The notes beneath the pieces are model-generated. The model ran no database searches, was not told the DNA's origin, and worked only from the letters and a program-made list of their open reading frames with translations. A DNA stretch of 64,000 nucleotides from Actinomyces sp. S6-Spd3 (lineage in GTDB: Bacteria > Actinomycetota > Actinomycetes > Actinomycetales > Actinomycetaceae), in the NCBI RefSeq assembly GCF_000758755.1, contig NZ_JRMV01000276.1, positions 1 through 64,000 of the forward strand, given 5' to 3'. The position numbers and the translations under genes are program-made. Of the stretch, positions 50,474-58,426 are shown piece by piece (the first letter of the stretch is position 1; each line of letters starts with the position of its first letter).

Positions 50474-51097
50474 CTAGGCGCGCAGGTGGATTTCCTTCAT
50501 TCGCTCAGCATGTTCACTGCTCAGCACTTCAGCAATGGTGTCTGAGTCTTCGGGTGACAGCGATAGGTCCGGGTGCATAAACATCGTCGAACGCACCAAA
50601 CCCAAAACTTCTCCGGCAACTCGGCGCGCCCACAAGGACAGCCTCGCCGCAAGCTGCTCGTCGGCCTCGAAAATGGGGGCAAGGTTCTCGCGCACCCACT
50701 CCCCCTGTTCAAGATCCCAATTCGCTCCGGGGAAAAGATTCTTTCGCGAAGCGATCTCGCGCAGGAAACCGCCAAGGACACCCAAGGTCACATAGGTTTT
50801 AATGGAGCGCTCATGCCATGTCTTCGGGCGCGTGCGGGCATCGAGGTCGTCATAGAGCCCGTCGTAGGCTCGCGCATACGTAGACAAATCCATTCCACGG
50901 TGAGTACACCACGTCTCAACCTGAGTAAAAGTCTCGAAAACACGCGTCGCCATACGTGCGTGTTCCACCTTCGCTTCGAAGGTCGGAGCCTGGTCACTAT
51001 CCTTTGCCAGGCGAGTCATTGCAGCCAAAATCGAATACGCGATCAGACCGACGACTTCCGCGTCGCTGTCCGCCACAGGTTCATAGGTGCGTTCCAT
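50474..51097 (-). CDS. Ferritin-like fold protein (MiaE-like)
   Basis: This 207-aa helical protein resembles the actinobacterial ferritin-like fold proteins annotated near MiaE. Carboxylates and a histidine are spaced along helices in EAKVEHARMATRVFETFTQVE and WHERSIKTYVTLGVLGGFLREIA, as expected for a di-iron helical bundle. Metal binding is inferred only. It is convergent with DUF3107 and divergent from the DEAD-box helicase gene, the same arrangement as in mycobacteria. tRNA-modification activity is not established for this branch. Confidence 0.72.
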   Translation of the reverse strand: MERTYEPVADSDAEVVGLIAYSILAAMTRLAKDSDQAPTFEAKVEHARMATRVFETFTQVETWCTHRGMDLSTYARAYDGLYDDLDARTRPKTWHERSIKTYVTLGVLGGFLREIASRKNLFPGANWDLEQGEWVRENLAPIFEADEQLAARLSLWARRVAGEVLGLVRSTMFMHPDLSLSPEDSDTIAEVLSSEHAERMKEIHLRA

Positions 51098-51280
51098 GGC
51101 ATAACACTACATCACGCAAACGTGACGGGTTCCTCTTCGGACAAACCTTGTCAACCTCGTACAATGAAAAAGACAGTGCTGACCGATCGCACGCGAGAAA
51201 AGTTTCCCGGGCAAGTGCCCACAAGAAGACCGCGATCGGCTGCAATTCTCAACGGGGTTTTTCCCCAGGACAGGTTGATT

Positions 51281-52888
51281 GTGACTTCACCTTCTGAGTA
51301 CTCCGCCGGCGTTGTTCGTCTTGGCGCGATTGCTGCCCCTTCCACTGAAGAAGAGACCACCCCCGATATTACGAACTCGGGAAATGAAACTTTCGAAGCG
51401 AAGTCTTTCGCTGATTTCGGGGTCAGTGACCCCATTGTTGATGCGCTTGAAGAACGCGGCATCACCCACCCCTTCCCGATCCAGGCCCTGACTCTTCCCG
51501 TTGCACTGGATCGCCACGACATCATCGGTCAGGCCAAGACCGGTACCGGTAAGACTCTGGGATTTGGCATCCCCGTCTTGGAAGACGTCATCGCCCCGGA
51601 TGAAGAGGGCTACGAGGACCTTCTCAACCCAAATATGCCGCAGGCACTCATCATTTTGCCGACCCGCGAGCTCACCAAGCAGGTGGCCGAAGATCTCCGA
51701 GCGGCAGCCTCGCACCTGTCGACGCGCATCGTTGACATCTACGGTGGCGTCGCATTTGAACCCCAGATTGAGGCACTCAAGCGAGGAGCGGATATCGTCG
51801 TCGGTACCCCCGGGCGTTTGATCGATTTGCTCCGTCAAGGTGTGCTGCACCTGAACGGCGTGGAAAACGTTGTCCTTGACGAGGCCGACGAGATGCTTGA
51901 CCTGGGCTTCCTCCCGGACGTGGAAACTTTGCTTTCGCGTATTCCCGCGGACCGTCACATGATGCTTTTCTCGGCAACCATGCCCGGTCCGGTGATCACG
52001 CTGGCTCGCAAGTTCATGACCCAGCCGACCCACATCCGCGCGCAAGATCCTGACGATCAGGGACAGACCGTCAACACGGTCCAGCAGGTCATCTATCGCG
52101 CTCACGCCATGAACAAGACCGAGATTGTTGCTCGTATCTTGCAGGCACGAGGCCGCGGTCGCGCTGTGATTTTCTGTCGTACTAAGCGTGCGGCCGCGCG
52201 CGTTGCCGACGAGCTCAGCGAGCGCGGTTTTGCCGTTGCGGCCCTCCACGGCGACTTGGGCCAGGGCGCGCGTGAGCAGGCTCTGCGTGCTTTCCGTAAT
52301 GGCAAGGTCGATGTTTTGGTTGCAACCGATGTTGCCGCGCGTGGCATCGACGTTGACGATGTCACCCACGTCATCAACTACCAGTGCCCCGAGGACGAGA
52401 AGGTCTACATCCACCGCATTGGTCGCACCGGTCGCGCGGGGAATTCTGGCACAGCCGTAACCTTCGTGGATTGGGACGATGTCCCGCGCTGGTCATTGAT
52501 TTCGAAGGCGCTGGGCTTGGGAGTTCCCGAACCTCTGGAGACCTACCACACCTCGCCGCACCTGTACACGGACTTGGATATTCCCGAGGACGTTACCGGG
52601 CGTCTGCCTCGTGCGAAGCGTACGCGCGAGGGACTTGGCGCCGAAAAGCTTGAGGATTTGGGCGCTCCTTCCCGCCGTGGACGAGGCCGAGGCCGCTCAG
52701 GTGCTCGCACGTCCTCCCGCTCTGGCGAGGGTAGCCGAAGTAGGCGCCGCGGCCGTAAGGATGGCGATCAGACGATGAATCCTGGAAAGCAGGGGCGCTC
52801 CGACCGCGGTACGAAGGGCCGTGGTCGTGGTGAGCACTCGCCCGCTCCGCGTAAGCGGGTGCGCCGTCGTAAGGGCAGCGAGGAGTAA
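51281..52888 (+). CDS. rhlE: DEAD-box ATP-dependent RNA helicase
   Basis: This 535-aa helicase unwinds RNA duplexes, probably in ribosome assembly or mRNA turnover. It has the Q motif region (THPFPIQALTLP), Walker A AKTGTGKT (85-92), PTRELTKQ, TPGR, the DEAD box (200-203), SAT (LFSATMP), ARGIDVDDVTHVINY and HRIGRTGRAG. The C-terminus is Arg/Gly-rich (about 460-535), typical for RNA binding. The GTG at 51281 is chosen because AGGACAGG lies 6-14 nt upstream and a promoter-like pair sits at 51136-51165. An ATG at 51164 would give 39 more residues. Confidence 0.92.
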   Translation: MTSPSEYSAGVVRLGAIAAPSTEEETTPDITNSGNETFEAKSFADFGVSDPIVDALEERGITHPFPIQALTLPVALDRHDIIGQAKTGTGKTLGFGIPVLEDVIAPDEEGYEDLLNPNMPQALIILPTRELTKQVAEDLRAAASHLSTRIVDIYGGVAFEPQIEALKRGADIVVGTPGRLIDLLRQGVLHLNGVENVVLDEADEMLDLGFLPDVETLLSRIPADRHMMLFSATMPGPVITLARKFMTQPTHIRAQDPDDQGQTVNTVQQVIYRAHAMNKTEIVARILQARGRGRAVIFCRTKRAAARVADELSERGFAVAALHGDLGQGAREQALRAFRNGKVDVLVATDVAARGIDVDDVTHVINYQCPEDEKVYIHRIGRTGRAGNSGTAVTFVDWDDVPRWSLISKALGLGVPEPLETYHTSPHLYTDLDIPEDVTGRLPRAKRTREGLGAEKLEDLGAPSRRGRGRGRSGARTSSRSGEGSRSRRRGRKDGDQTMNPGKQGRSDRGTKGRGRGEHSPAPRKRVRRRKGSEE

Positions 52889-52897
52889 GGCGCGCGT

Positions 52898-53977
52898 TTA
52901 CCGGCCGAGGAAAGGCAGGGTGTTTTCGCGTAAGACAGGATTGGCAAGCACCCAGTGAACAGCGGCTTCCCTCAGGACATCGCTGGCCTCGGTTGATTTT
53001 CCACCGCGAAGATCCCCCACTGCTTTCGTGGCACGCGCAAGCTCGTCTGCGCTGAGGGGGACCTGAGAGGAAATGATCTCGAGGAATTGCTTGAGGATCG
53101 CGTTAAAAGTCGGTTCCCAGTTAATGCCGCCGTTATCGTAGACCTCGTAGGCGACCTTACCCGTGATCCTGATGGCTTCACCTTGGAGTGTCTCGGCCTG
53201 ATTATCAAGCGGAACGAGCAAGTCCCAAAGTTCGTTGGAAAGCTTCTTCCAGCTCTTCGAGGAGTCGAGCTCAAGCTTTTCTCCAACGCTAGGGGCGGGA
53301 CGCGCAACTTGCTGAGCGACGCCGAACATTTCGCACAGCTGCCGCAAGGCTTCCGCGGCTTCTTGGAAGCGGGGCTTGCTGGCCTCTTCAGGGTTGTGGG
53401 CGATGATCGAGCAGCGATCTTTATCCATGGCTTGAAGAGCTTTGTATTCCTCGCCGCTTGGGTGTGCGCCGTGGGCACGCAAGACGTTGAAAACACGCAG
53501 GATTCTGGGGGAATCAAAGAAGTTGTACCAACTGAGCGCGTACTTCGTCAGTGTGTAGTCCCCATAGATTTTTGAATGCGCATCAAGAGTGGGGTCAGCA
53601 CCCCATTGGATCATCTGTTCCACCTCGGGCGCGTCTAGGCGTTCGACAGCGCCGAACAACGGAGTTTGGTCCGCGTTATCTCGGGCATTGATATCGCCGC
53701 CAAGAGCAATCAGACCCGGGATCAGATCGGGTCGACGGTTCTTAACGCGGCAGTGAATGGGGGTTTGTCCGCGTTCATTGCGACAGTTGATGTCCTCGCC
53801 TCGAGCGACCAAGAACTCGACAATCTCTTGCGAACAGAGGAGGTGCAAGAGCTTGGGCTTTCCGTATTCACTCCGCAGGTATGCGCCAATCTCGCAGTTT
53901 TTCACTGCCTCAGCCACGGCCTCGACGTCCCCGCTTGCAAGGATCTCTTTGATGTCATTGGGGAGAGTTTTGCGCAT
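52898..53977 (-). CDS. Ankyrin-repeat protein
   Basis: This 359-aa protein contains three to four ankyrin-like repeats in its N-terminal half (LLHLLCSQEIVEFLVARGEDINCRNERGQTP, GLIALGGDINARDNADQTP, MIQWGADPTLDAHS). The helical C-terminal half has no recognised domain. Ankyrin repeats mediate protein-protein contacts; the partner is unknown. No signal peptide or membrane segment is seen, so it is probably cytoplasmic. GGAGG lies 6 nt before the chosen ATG at 53977, ruling out a start ten codons upstream. It is convergent with the helicase gene. Confidence 0.82.
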   Translation of the reverse strand: MRKTLPNDIKEILASGDVEAVAEAVKNCEIGAYLRSEYGKPKLLHLLCSQEIVEFLVARGEDINCRNERGQTPIHCRVKNRRPDLIPGLIALGGDINARDNADQTPLFGAVERLDAPEVEQMIQWGADPTLDAHSKIYGDYTLTKYALSWYNFFDSPRILRVFNVLRAHGAHPSGEEYKALQAMDKDRCSIIAHNPEEASKPRFQEAAEALRQLCEMFGVAQQVARPAPSVGEKLELDSSKSWKKLSNELWDLLVPLDNQAETLQGEAIRITGKVAYEVYDNGGINWEPTFNAILKQFLEIISSQVPLSADELARATKAVGDLRGGKSTEASDVLREAAVHWVLANPVLRENTLPFLGR

Positions 53978-54109
53978 ACTGGCCTCCAAGTGAACGTTAT
54001 TCTTCAAGAATAGCGTCTTGAAGGATCCCTCTCCCCCGACACCTCTCTGCGTAATCCCGCGGTCTTGAACCTAGGCGCGCCATCGGGGCGAACAGTTTAT
54101 ATATTCTGC

Positions 54110-54454
54110 TCAGCCAACGCGGGAGATTTTAACAATCGCTCCTTCATCGCTAACGGCAAGCAGCTCGTAGGCAAACTCGCCTTCTAGCATCATGTCGATC
54201 TGGTTGAGCAGGGGCGTTGGCACGTGAGGCGCAACCAGCTCCATGGCCTCGCCAACATTCAGAGAAGAAACGGCACCCAGGATTGCGGGGTGACGCAAGC
54301 GAGGCGGGAAGGGACGCGCATCCAAGCGCGGAAGCTGAGCACCATGATCGCAACCGCAACCGCATCCACCGGAGTTCTGAGCAGGCTCCTGCGCCTTTTC
54401 GGCGGAAACATCGCGGAGGTCAAATTCGGGCAGGTCAGAATTGGGTTCGATCAT
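54110..54454 (-). CDS. DUF2249 domain protein with cysteine cluster
   Basis: This 114-aa protein has the DUF2249 core, LDARPFPPRLRHPAILGAVSSL and MELVAPHVPTPLLNQID, a TusA-like fold. A short N-terminal extension has GGCGCGCDHG, a possible metal- or persulfide-binding cysteine cluster. Members are often linked to anaerobic or denitrifying metabolism and iron-sulfur cluster work, but no such partner is nearby. GAGAGGAAA precedes the ATG. An AT-rich imperfect inverted repeat lies in its upstream region. Confidence 0.82.
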   Translation of the reverse strand: MIEPNSDLPEFDLRDVSAEKAQEPAQNSGGCGCGCDHGAQLPRLDARPFPPRLRHPAILGAVSSLNVGEAMELVAPHVPTPLLNQIDMMLEGEFAYELLAVSDEGAIVKISRVG

Positions 54455-54503
54455 GAGTTTCCTCTCGTCGGGCCTCGGCGAGTGTCATTAACGCCTGAGC
54501 AAC

Positions 54504-54544
54504 AGCTTCTAATAAAACATAGTTTATACGTTTTTATTAAAGCT
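54504..54544. promoter_or_regulatory. AT-rich imperfect inverted repeat between DUF2249 and AlbA_2 genes
   Basis: AGCTTCTAATAAAAC (54504-54518) faces GTTTTTATTAAAGCT (54530-54544), an imperfect 15-bp dyad with an 11-nt AT-rich centre containing TATAAAC on the minus strand. It could terminate the AlbA_2 gene, or be an operator and -10 region for the DUF2249 gene. Confidence 0.45.
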
Positions 54545-54559
54545 GCCCTTTGAGGGGTC

Positions 54560-55537
54560 TTACTCCTCCGAATCCGTCAACACCCGCTGAACGAAACGCG
54601 GAAGAGCGGCGGGACGTTCACGGCGCCCTCCCCTAGTGAAGAAGAACATGCGAATACGCCCCCACAAGGTCGTGCGCACGCTGGAAGGCCAACGGTGGGT
54701 AATGTACTCAACCGCGTCGGAAACCTCGAGGCGCCGCGTTGAGTTACCCACGCGAACCCACAGCTCCGGCGCACCCTTCCCCTTCGGGCCGAGGAGGTAC
54801 ACAGGCCTCGGACTGGGAGGAACGGTCACGCGGCAGACTTCTTGAGCCTCGTAGCCTTCTTGGGGATCCGTGGCCGGAGCAAAGTCGATGCTTGGCAGCG
54901 CAGCCGCATTAGTTCCGAGGCGTTGCCCCCACAGATCGCGAATCCACAGTTCAAAACGATCAGCATCAGGACTCTTCAATGTCGCATAGTCCGGGCCTAA
55001 ACCGATGAGTTTTCCGTCATCATCAACACCGATAAGGAGCGTTCCGCCACCGGAATTCATGAAGGCAGCAACAGTCTTGGCAATGACGGTCTCCATCGCA
55101 TCATCCCGCTGCTGGGTACGCATATTCCAGCGTGCGCTGGACTTGAATTCGCGCGTATCGGATTCGCCTCGCGCGGCAACCTCAGCGATCGGATCGAGGC
55201 CGGGACGCGGGTGCAGATAGGCGATGATGAGAGCGCAGACAGTGACGACAAGGAGGGAAACCACAGCCGCCACGGCAATCATGGCCGGGCGCCACATATC
55301 AGAGCTTGAGAAGATCCAGCCGGCAAAGAGCAGTCCAGCCCACACGCCAAGCATGCCGGTCAAGGTTGCGGAGGCGGTGGACATTGTCATTCGCGAGGCC
55401 AGGAAACGGCGAACGATCATGCCAATGAGCCAGGCAAGCACGACAACTGCGACTTGAATCCCAACCCATCTGAGCAAATCAGGGTTTTGAGGAGTCGCGG
55501 AGAAGTTCGGCTGACCCGTATTCATGTCAACGATCAT
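54560..55537 (-). CDS. Membrane-anchored AlbA_2 (Schlafen-type) domain protein
   Basis: This 325-aa protein has three membrane helices in its first 130 residues (about 20-42, 55-78, 85-110) and then a cytoplasmic AlbA_2/Schlafen domain. The domain shows ESDTREFKSSARWN, a conserved helix VIAKTVAAFMNSGGGTLLIGVDDDGKLIGL and VRVGNSTRRLEVSDAVEYI. AlbA_2 domains bind nucleic acid and occur in ATP-dependent regulators and some phage defence proteins. A membrane-tethered version is unusual. AAAGGAA precedes the ATG at 55537; an earlier in-frame start lacks such a site. The DUF2249 gene follows downstream on the same strand. Confidence 0.8.
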   Translation of the reverse strand: MIVDMNTGQPNFSATPQNPDLLRWVGIQVAVVVLAWLIGMIVRRFLASRMTMSTASATLTGMLGVWAGLLFAGWIFSSSDMWRPAMIAVAAVVSLLVVTVCALIIAYLHPRPGLDPIAEVAARGESDTREFKSSARWNMRTQQRDDAMETVIAKTVAAFMNSGGGTLLIGVDDDGKLIGLGPDYATLKSPDADRFELWIRDLWGQRLGTNAAALPSIDFAPATDPQEGYEAQEVCRVTVPPSPRPVYLLGPKGKGAPELWVRVGNSTRRLEVSDAVEYITHRWPSSVRTTLWGRIRMFFFTRGGRRERPAALPRFVQRVLTDSEE

Positions 55538-55652
55538 TCGGCTTCCTTTGAATATTTCGCCTGCGCCTCGCGGCGATAGAAGGAGTGTCATCGAGGTTTA
55601 ACGGTACCCAGTCGCCCGCGGAAAAGCTCAGCGATATTCACAGAATTATCCC

Positions 55653-56258
55653 TTAGGCAAGAAACCCGAAGACCGCTCCCCAACCAACGAGGAGGTTGGC
55701 AAGGGAATGCATCATCCAACTGGGAAGAATGGAACCGCCTGCCGCCTCTTCGTTCACCCAACCCATAATCCAGCCACTGACCGCAGTCAGCACTCCCACG
55801 CCAATAAGTGGGAACAGGGTGAACGCTGAGGAAAGCAGAACCACATGTACAAGACCGAAGACCACGGCCTGCACTGTGTTTCCAACTCTGAATCCGAACT
55901 TTTCGCTCAGCTTCTTTCCAAGGAACCCTCGAAAGAGGATCTCTTCCGATAGGCCGGTCTGAATGAAGGCGTAGAAGAGGACCGCTATCGCTCCATAGAT
56001 CCCGCTACCTGCGAAGCGTGAGGAGGCTGTCCCGCCAGCAGCCGAGGAAAGAAGCGCGACTGAAAGCACGGCGACAGCGGCCCATACCATGAGCGCAAGC
56101 ACAAGACGCTGGCGCGCTGCTTTCCACTCGGGCACGACGAGGCCAATCCACGTTGCGAACTCAACACGCCTGCGCGTTGTCACAGCCCACCATGCAACCG
56201 GAATAACAAGTGCAAGTGAGAGCTGAACAAAAGACGAGATAACAGTCGTGAATACCAT
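55653..56258 (-). CDS. CPBP family intramembrane metalloprotease
   Basis: This 201-aa membrane protein carries the CPBP (CAAX protease and bacteriocin-processing) motifs: SEEILFRGFLG (EExxxR), FGLVHVVLL (FxxxH) and HSLANLL (Hx3N). These form the intramembrane metal site. At least five helices are visible. Substrates may be bacteriocins, prenylated peptides or membrane regulators; none is adjacent. GGAGG lies 6 nt before the ATG at 56258, which removes a 57-residue upstream extension that overlaps the next gene. It follows the ABC permease gene. Confidence 0.85.
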   Translation of the reverse strand: MVFTTVISSFVQLSLALVIPVAWWAVTTRRRVEFATWIGLVVPEWKAARQRLVLALMVWAAVAVLSVALLSSAAGGTASSRFAGSGIYGAIAVLFYAFIQTGLSEEILFRGFLGKKLSEKFGFRVGNTVQAVVFGLVHVVLLSSAFTLFPLIGVGVLTAVSGWIMGWVNEEAAGGSILPSWMMHSLANLLVGWGAVFGFLA

Positions 56259-56316
56259 CGCAGCCTCCAACAATTGCGCGCAGTCTGCTTTCAAGGATAC
56301 AGAGCGCGCGATTAGC

Positions 56317-57129
56317 TCATCGCAAAGACGTGTGCCTTTCAATTGAGCGCGATGCCCACACTGCAAGTAATAGTGCAAAGAGAGGGACCAAAATGCAGGC
56401 GCCCATTCCCCAAACATTGGGGTAGCCATCGGTGCTTAAAGTCGCGCGATATGACGTCCACATGACCTCGGTACTGAAATGGCCGTCGGGTGTCATTGAG
56501 AAGGGCATGAAGAACGTTCCAACTCCGCTCAAAACCTGGTCAACGATGTAGAGCAGGACTAATCCGATAGCCACCGCACCGAAGCCCATGTGGTTGAAAC
56601 GCCCTTCGGCCGCAAGAGTCATGACCGCACAGACCTGAAGAATCAGCGCAATACACGAAACGATCCAGGTAATAAACAAAACCACAAGCACCAGAGTCGA
56701 AAAAGTCGCAAATAGCGAACGCGGACCAGCAGTGTAGTCGGCGAGAGTGATGCCCTGACTCCATGCCGCCGCCCACGCAACTGCAATGCCTCCGCCGATG
56801 GCTAAGGCAAGTGCGACGAGGAATTCAATGATCATTCGACTGACCTTTGCCCAGTAGATCACGGCACCCGACACGGGCAGAGTCATGGTGAAGTACCCCT
56901 GTTGTCCATACAGAGTCTTCCAGTAGTCACTCATTCCACTGATCGCTATACCCACAGGAATCGCTACGCACATCAGGTAGCCAAACATAGTCATCGTCCC
57001 GCTCAGTCCCGGGACTCCACTTGCAACGACACCGACCGTCACAAGAAGGATCGCAAGCACAGTCCCCATTTCGCGAAGATCAGCGCGCATGCGACTACCG
57101 ATTTCGTAAGACAGCATTTTCCCGAACAT
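56317..57129 (-). CDS. ABC-2 type transporter permease, GntR-controlled operon
   Basis: This 270-aa protein has six membrane helices (first at about 22-40) and a short polar segment YGQQGYFTMTLPVSGAVIYW between helices 2 and 3, as in permeases paired with YtrB/BcrA-like ATPases. It overlaps the last base of the ATPase gene and is the third gene of the operon GntR-ATPase-permease. Such systems export or give resistance to peptides or cell-wall antibiotics in other Gram-positive bacteria; the substrate here is unknown. Confidence 0.82.
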   Translation of the reverse strand: MFGKMLSYEIGSRMRADLREMGTVLAILLVTVGVVASGVPGLSGTMTMFGYLMCVAIPVGIAISGMSDYWKTLYGQQGYFTMTLPVSGAVIYWAKVSRMIIEFLVALALAIGGGIAVAWAAAWSQGITLADYTAGPRSLFATFSTLVLVVLFITWIVSCIALILQVCAVMTLAAEGRFNHMGFGAVAIGLVLLYIVDQVLSGVGTFFMPFSMTPDGHFSTEVMWTSYRATLSTDGYPNVWGMGACILVPLFALLLAVWASRSIERHTSLR

Positions 57130-57857
57130 CAGCGGTATTCCTTCCTGAAAATCGCATCTAAAGAGTCCCCTCGCGTTGCACGCAGATCATCCGCATCTCC
57201 GTGAAGAAGAACCTGTCCCTCTTTCATAAAGAGCGCATAGTCGACGAAATGCTCGATATCCGAAATCAGGTGGGTTGACATAATGAGCAGCGACTCGGGA
57301 TTAAACTCACGCAGGATGCCTTCGAGGATGATGTCGCGCGTCGCAGGGTCAACACCGCTGATGGGCTCATCCAACAAGAAGACCTTCGCTTTGCGTGCCA
57401 TGATCAGGCTGATCTGGAGCTTTTCTCCCATTCCTTTGCTCATCTCACTAAGCGGCCGATTCTCGGGGAGTTTAAAGAAATCAACCATGGTTCGCGCTCT
57501 TTCCGGTTCAAAATCAGCAAAGAAACGCGAGTAGATGTTAATCGCACGCTCCACGGTCCATTCGCCGTTAAGGAATGCTGCCGAAGGCAAGTACGAAACA
57601 ATAGATTTTGTACCGATTCCGGGTTTATGCCCGTCGATACTCACCTGTCCTTGGTAATCATTCAATACGCCTGCAAGGATTTTCAGCAATGTCGTTTTCC
57701 CACATCCGTTGGGACCCATAAGACCGACGATGTGCCCGGCATCCAGTGACAGCGAGTAGTCCCGTAGTGCCGGCGTTTTCCGGTAATGCTTCGTGAGGTG
57801 GTCCACGTGGACGAGGCCGTGCCCCGCACACCTTGACCGCTCAGTTTGTGTGGTCAT
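57129..57857 (-). CDS. ABC transporter ATP-binding protein, YtrB/BcrA type
   Basis: This 242-aa ATPase shows Walker A GPNGCGKTT, signature region LSEMSKGMGEKLQISLIMARK, Walker B VFLLDEPISGVDP and the switch histidine in MSTHLISD. The signature (MSKGMGEK) is the variant typical of drug- and peptide-export ATPases. AGGAGG lies 7 nt before the chosen ATG at 57857. It starts 16 nt after the GntR gene stop and its end overlaps the permease start, so the three genes form one operon. Confidence 0.9.
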   Translation of the reverse strand: MTTQTERSRCAGHGLVHVDHLTKHYRKTPALRDYSLSLDAGHIVGLMGPNGCGKTTLLKILAGVLNDYQGQVSIDGHKPGIGTKSIVSYLPSAAFLNGEWTVERAINIYSRFFADFEPERARTMVDFFKLPENRPLSEMSKGMGEKLQISLIMARKAKVFLLDEPISGVDPATRDIILEGILREFNPESLLIMSTHLISDIEHFVDYALFMKEGQVLLHGDADDLRATRGDSLDAIFRKEYR

Positions 57858-57873
57858 GAGTATGCCTCCTTGG

Positions 57874-58239
57874 CTACTTCTCCGTGACATCCCAACGTTG
57901 ATCGATCAGAGCCCGGGCACCTTCCAGATCGATTCCCAGTGAACGGCACGCGCGAATGTAGGCATCTGCCGCGAGATGCGCGTCGTTCTTCCGCAGAGCA
58001 TGCAGAGCGCACTCATCGGTTGCGACAAAGCGTCCTGCGGTCCGCTTCGGGACCGTCAGCCCTTCTTCGTCAAGTGCACTCAGGGCTCGCTGAACGGTAT
58101 TGGGATTGGTGCCTGCCTCGATCGCGAGATCACGCACGGAGGGGATCTTTTCGCCTGGTTTCCACGTACCGTCGGTAATACGACCGCGGAACGAATCAGC
58201 TAATTGGATCCAGATTGGACGGGTGTCATCGATGCGCAT
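57874..58239 (-). CDS. GntR-family transcriptional regulator, YtrA subfamily
   Basis: This 121-aa repressor has the winged helix of the GntR family (PIWIQLADSFRGRITDGTWKPGEKIPSVRDLAIEAGTNPNTVQRALSALDEEGLTV) and a short C-terminal dimerisation tail of about 45 residues, characteristic of the YtrA subfamily, rather than a large effector domain. It should repress its own operon, with the ATPase and permease genes downstream. AGGAGGG lies 8 nt before the ATG at 58239. Two palindromes upstream (58261-58313) are likely its binding sites. Confidence 0.9.
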   Translation of the reverse strand: MRIDDTRPIWIQLADSFRGRITDGTWKPGEKIPSVRDLAIEAGTNPNTVQRALSALDEEGLTVPKRTAGRFVATDECALHALRKNDAHLAADAYIRACRSLGIDLEGARALIDQRWDVTEK

Positions 58240-58260
58240 CGATGTATCCCTCCTGTCTAT

Positions 58261-58320
58261 CTGTATTAATACACTAATACAGTGCCACACTATCGAAACT
58301 GTGTCAACACAGTAATACAG
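58261..58320 (-). promoter_or_regulatory. GntR operator region and promoter
   Basis: CTGTATTA-N6-TAATACAG (58261-58282) is a perfect palindrome with 8-bp arms. ACTGTGT-N2-ACACAGT (58298-58313) is a second, with 7-bp arms. The sequence AGTAATACAG (58311-58320) repeats a half site. A -35 element TTGACA on the minus strand (58307-58302) lies inside the second palindrome, so bound repressor would block RNA polymerase. Confidence 0.7.
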
Positions 58321-58344
58321 TTTGGTCGGAAACGGAGGACAACA

Positions 58345-58377
58345 AACACCCCGTTGGGAAAATCCCAACGGGGTGTT
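58345..58377 (-). terminator. Terminator of glgP
   Basis: A 15-bp perfect stem, AACACCCCGTTGGGA with its complement (58345-58359 with 58363-58377), has a 3-nt loop. It lies about 50 nt after the glgP stop codon. Confidence 0.8.
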
Positions 58378-58426
58378 ACGGCATTAAGCCACGCATTCAG
58401 CCTCTAACAGGCCGCCTATGCCACAT

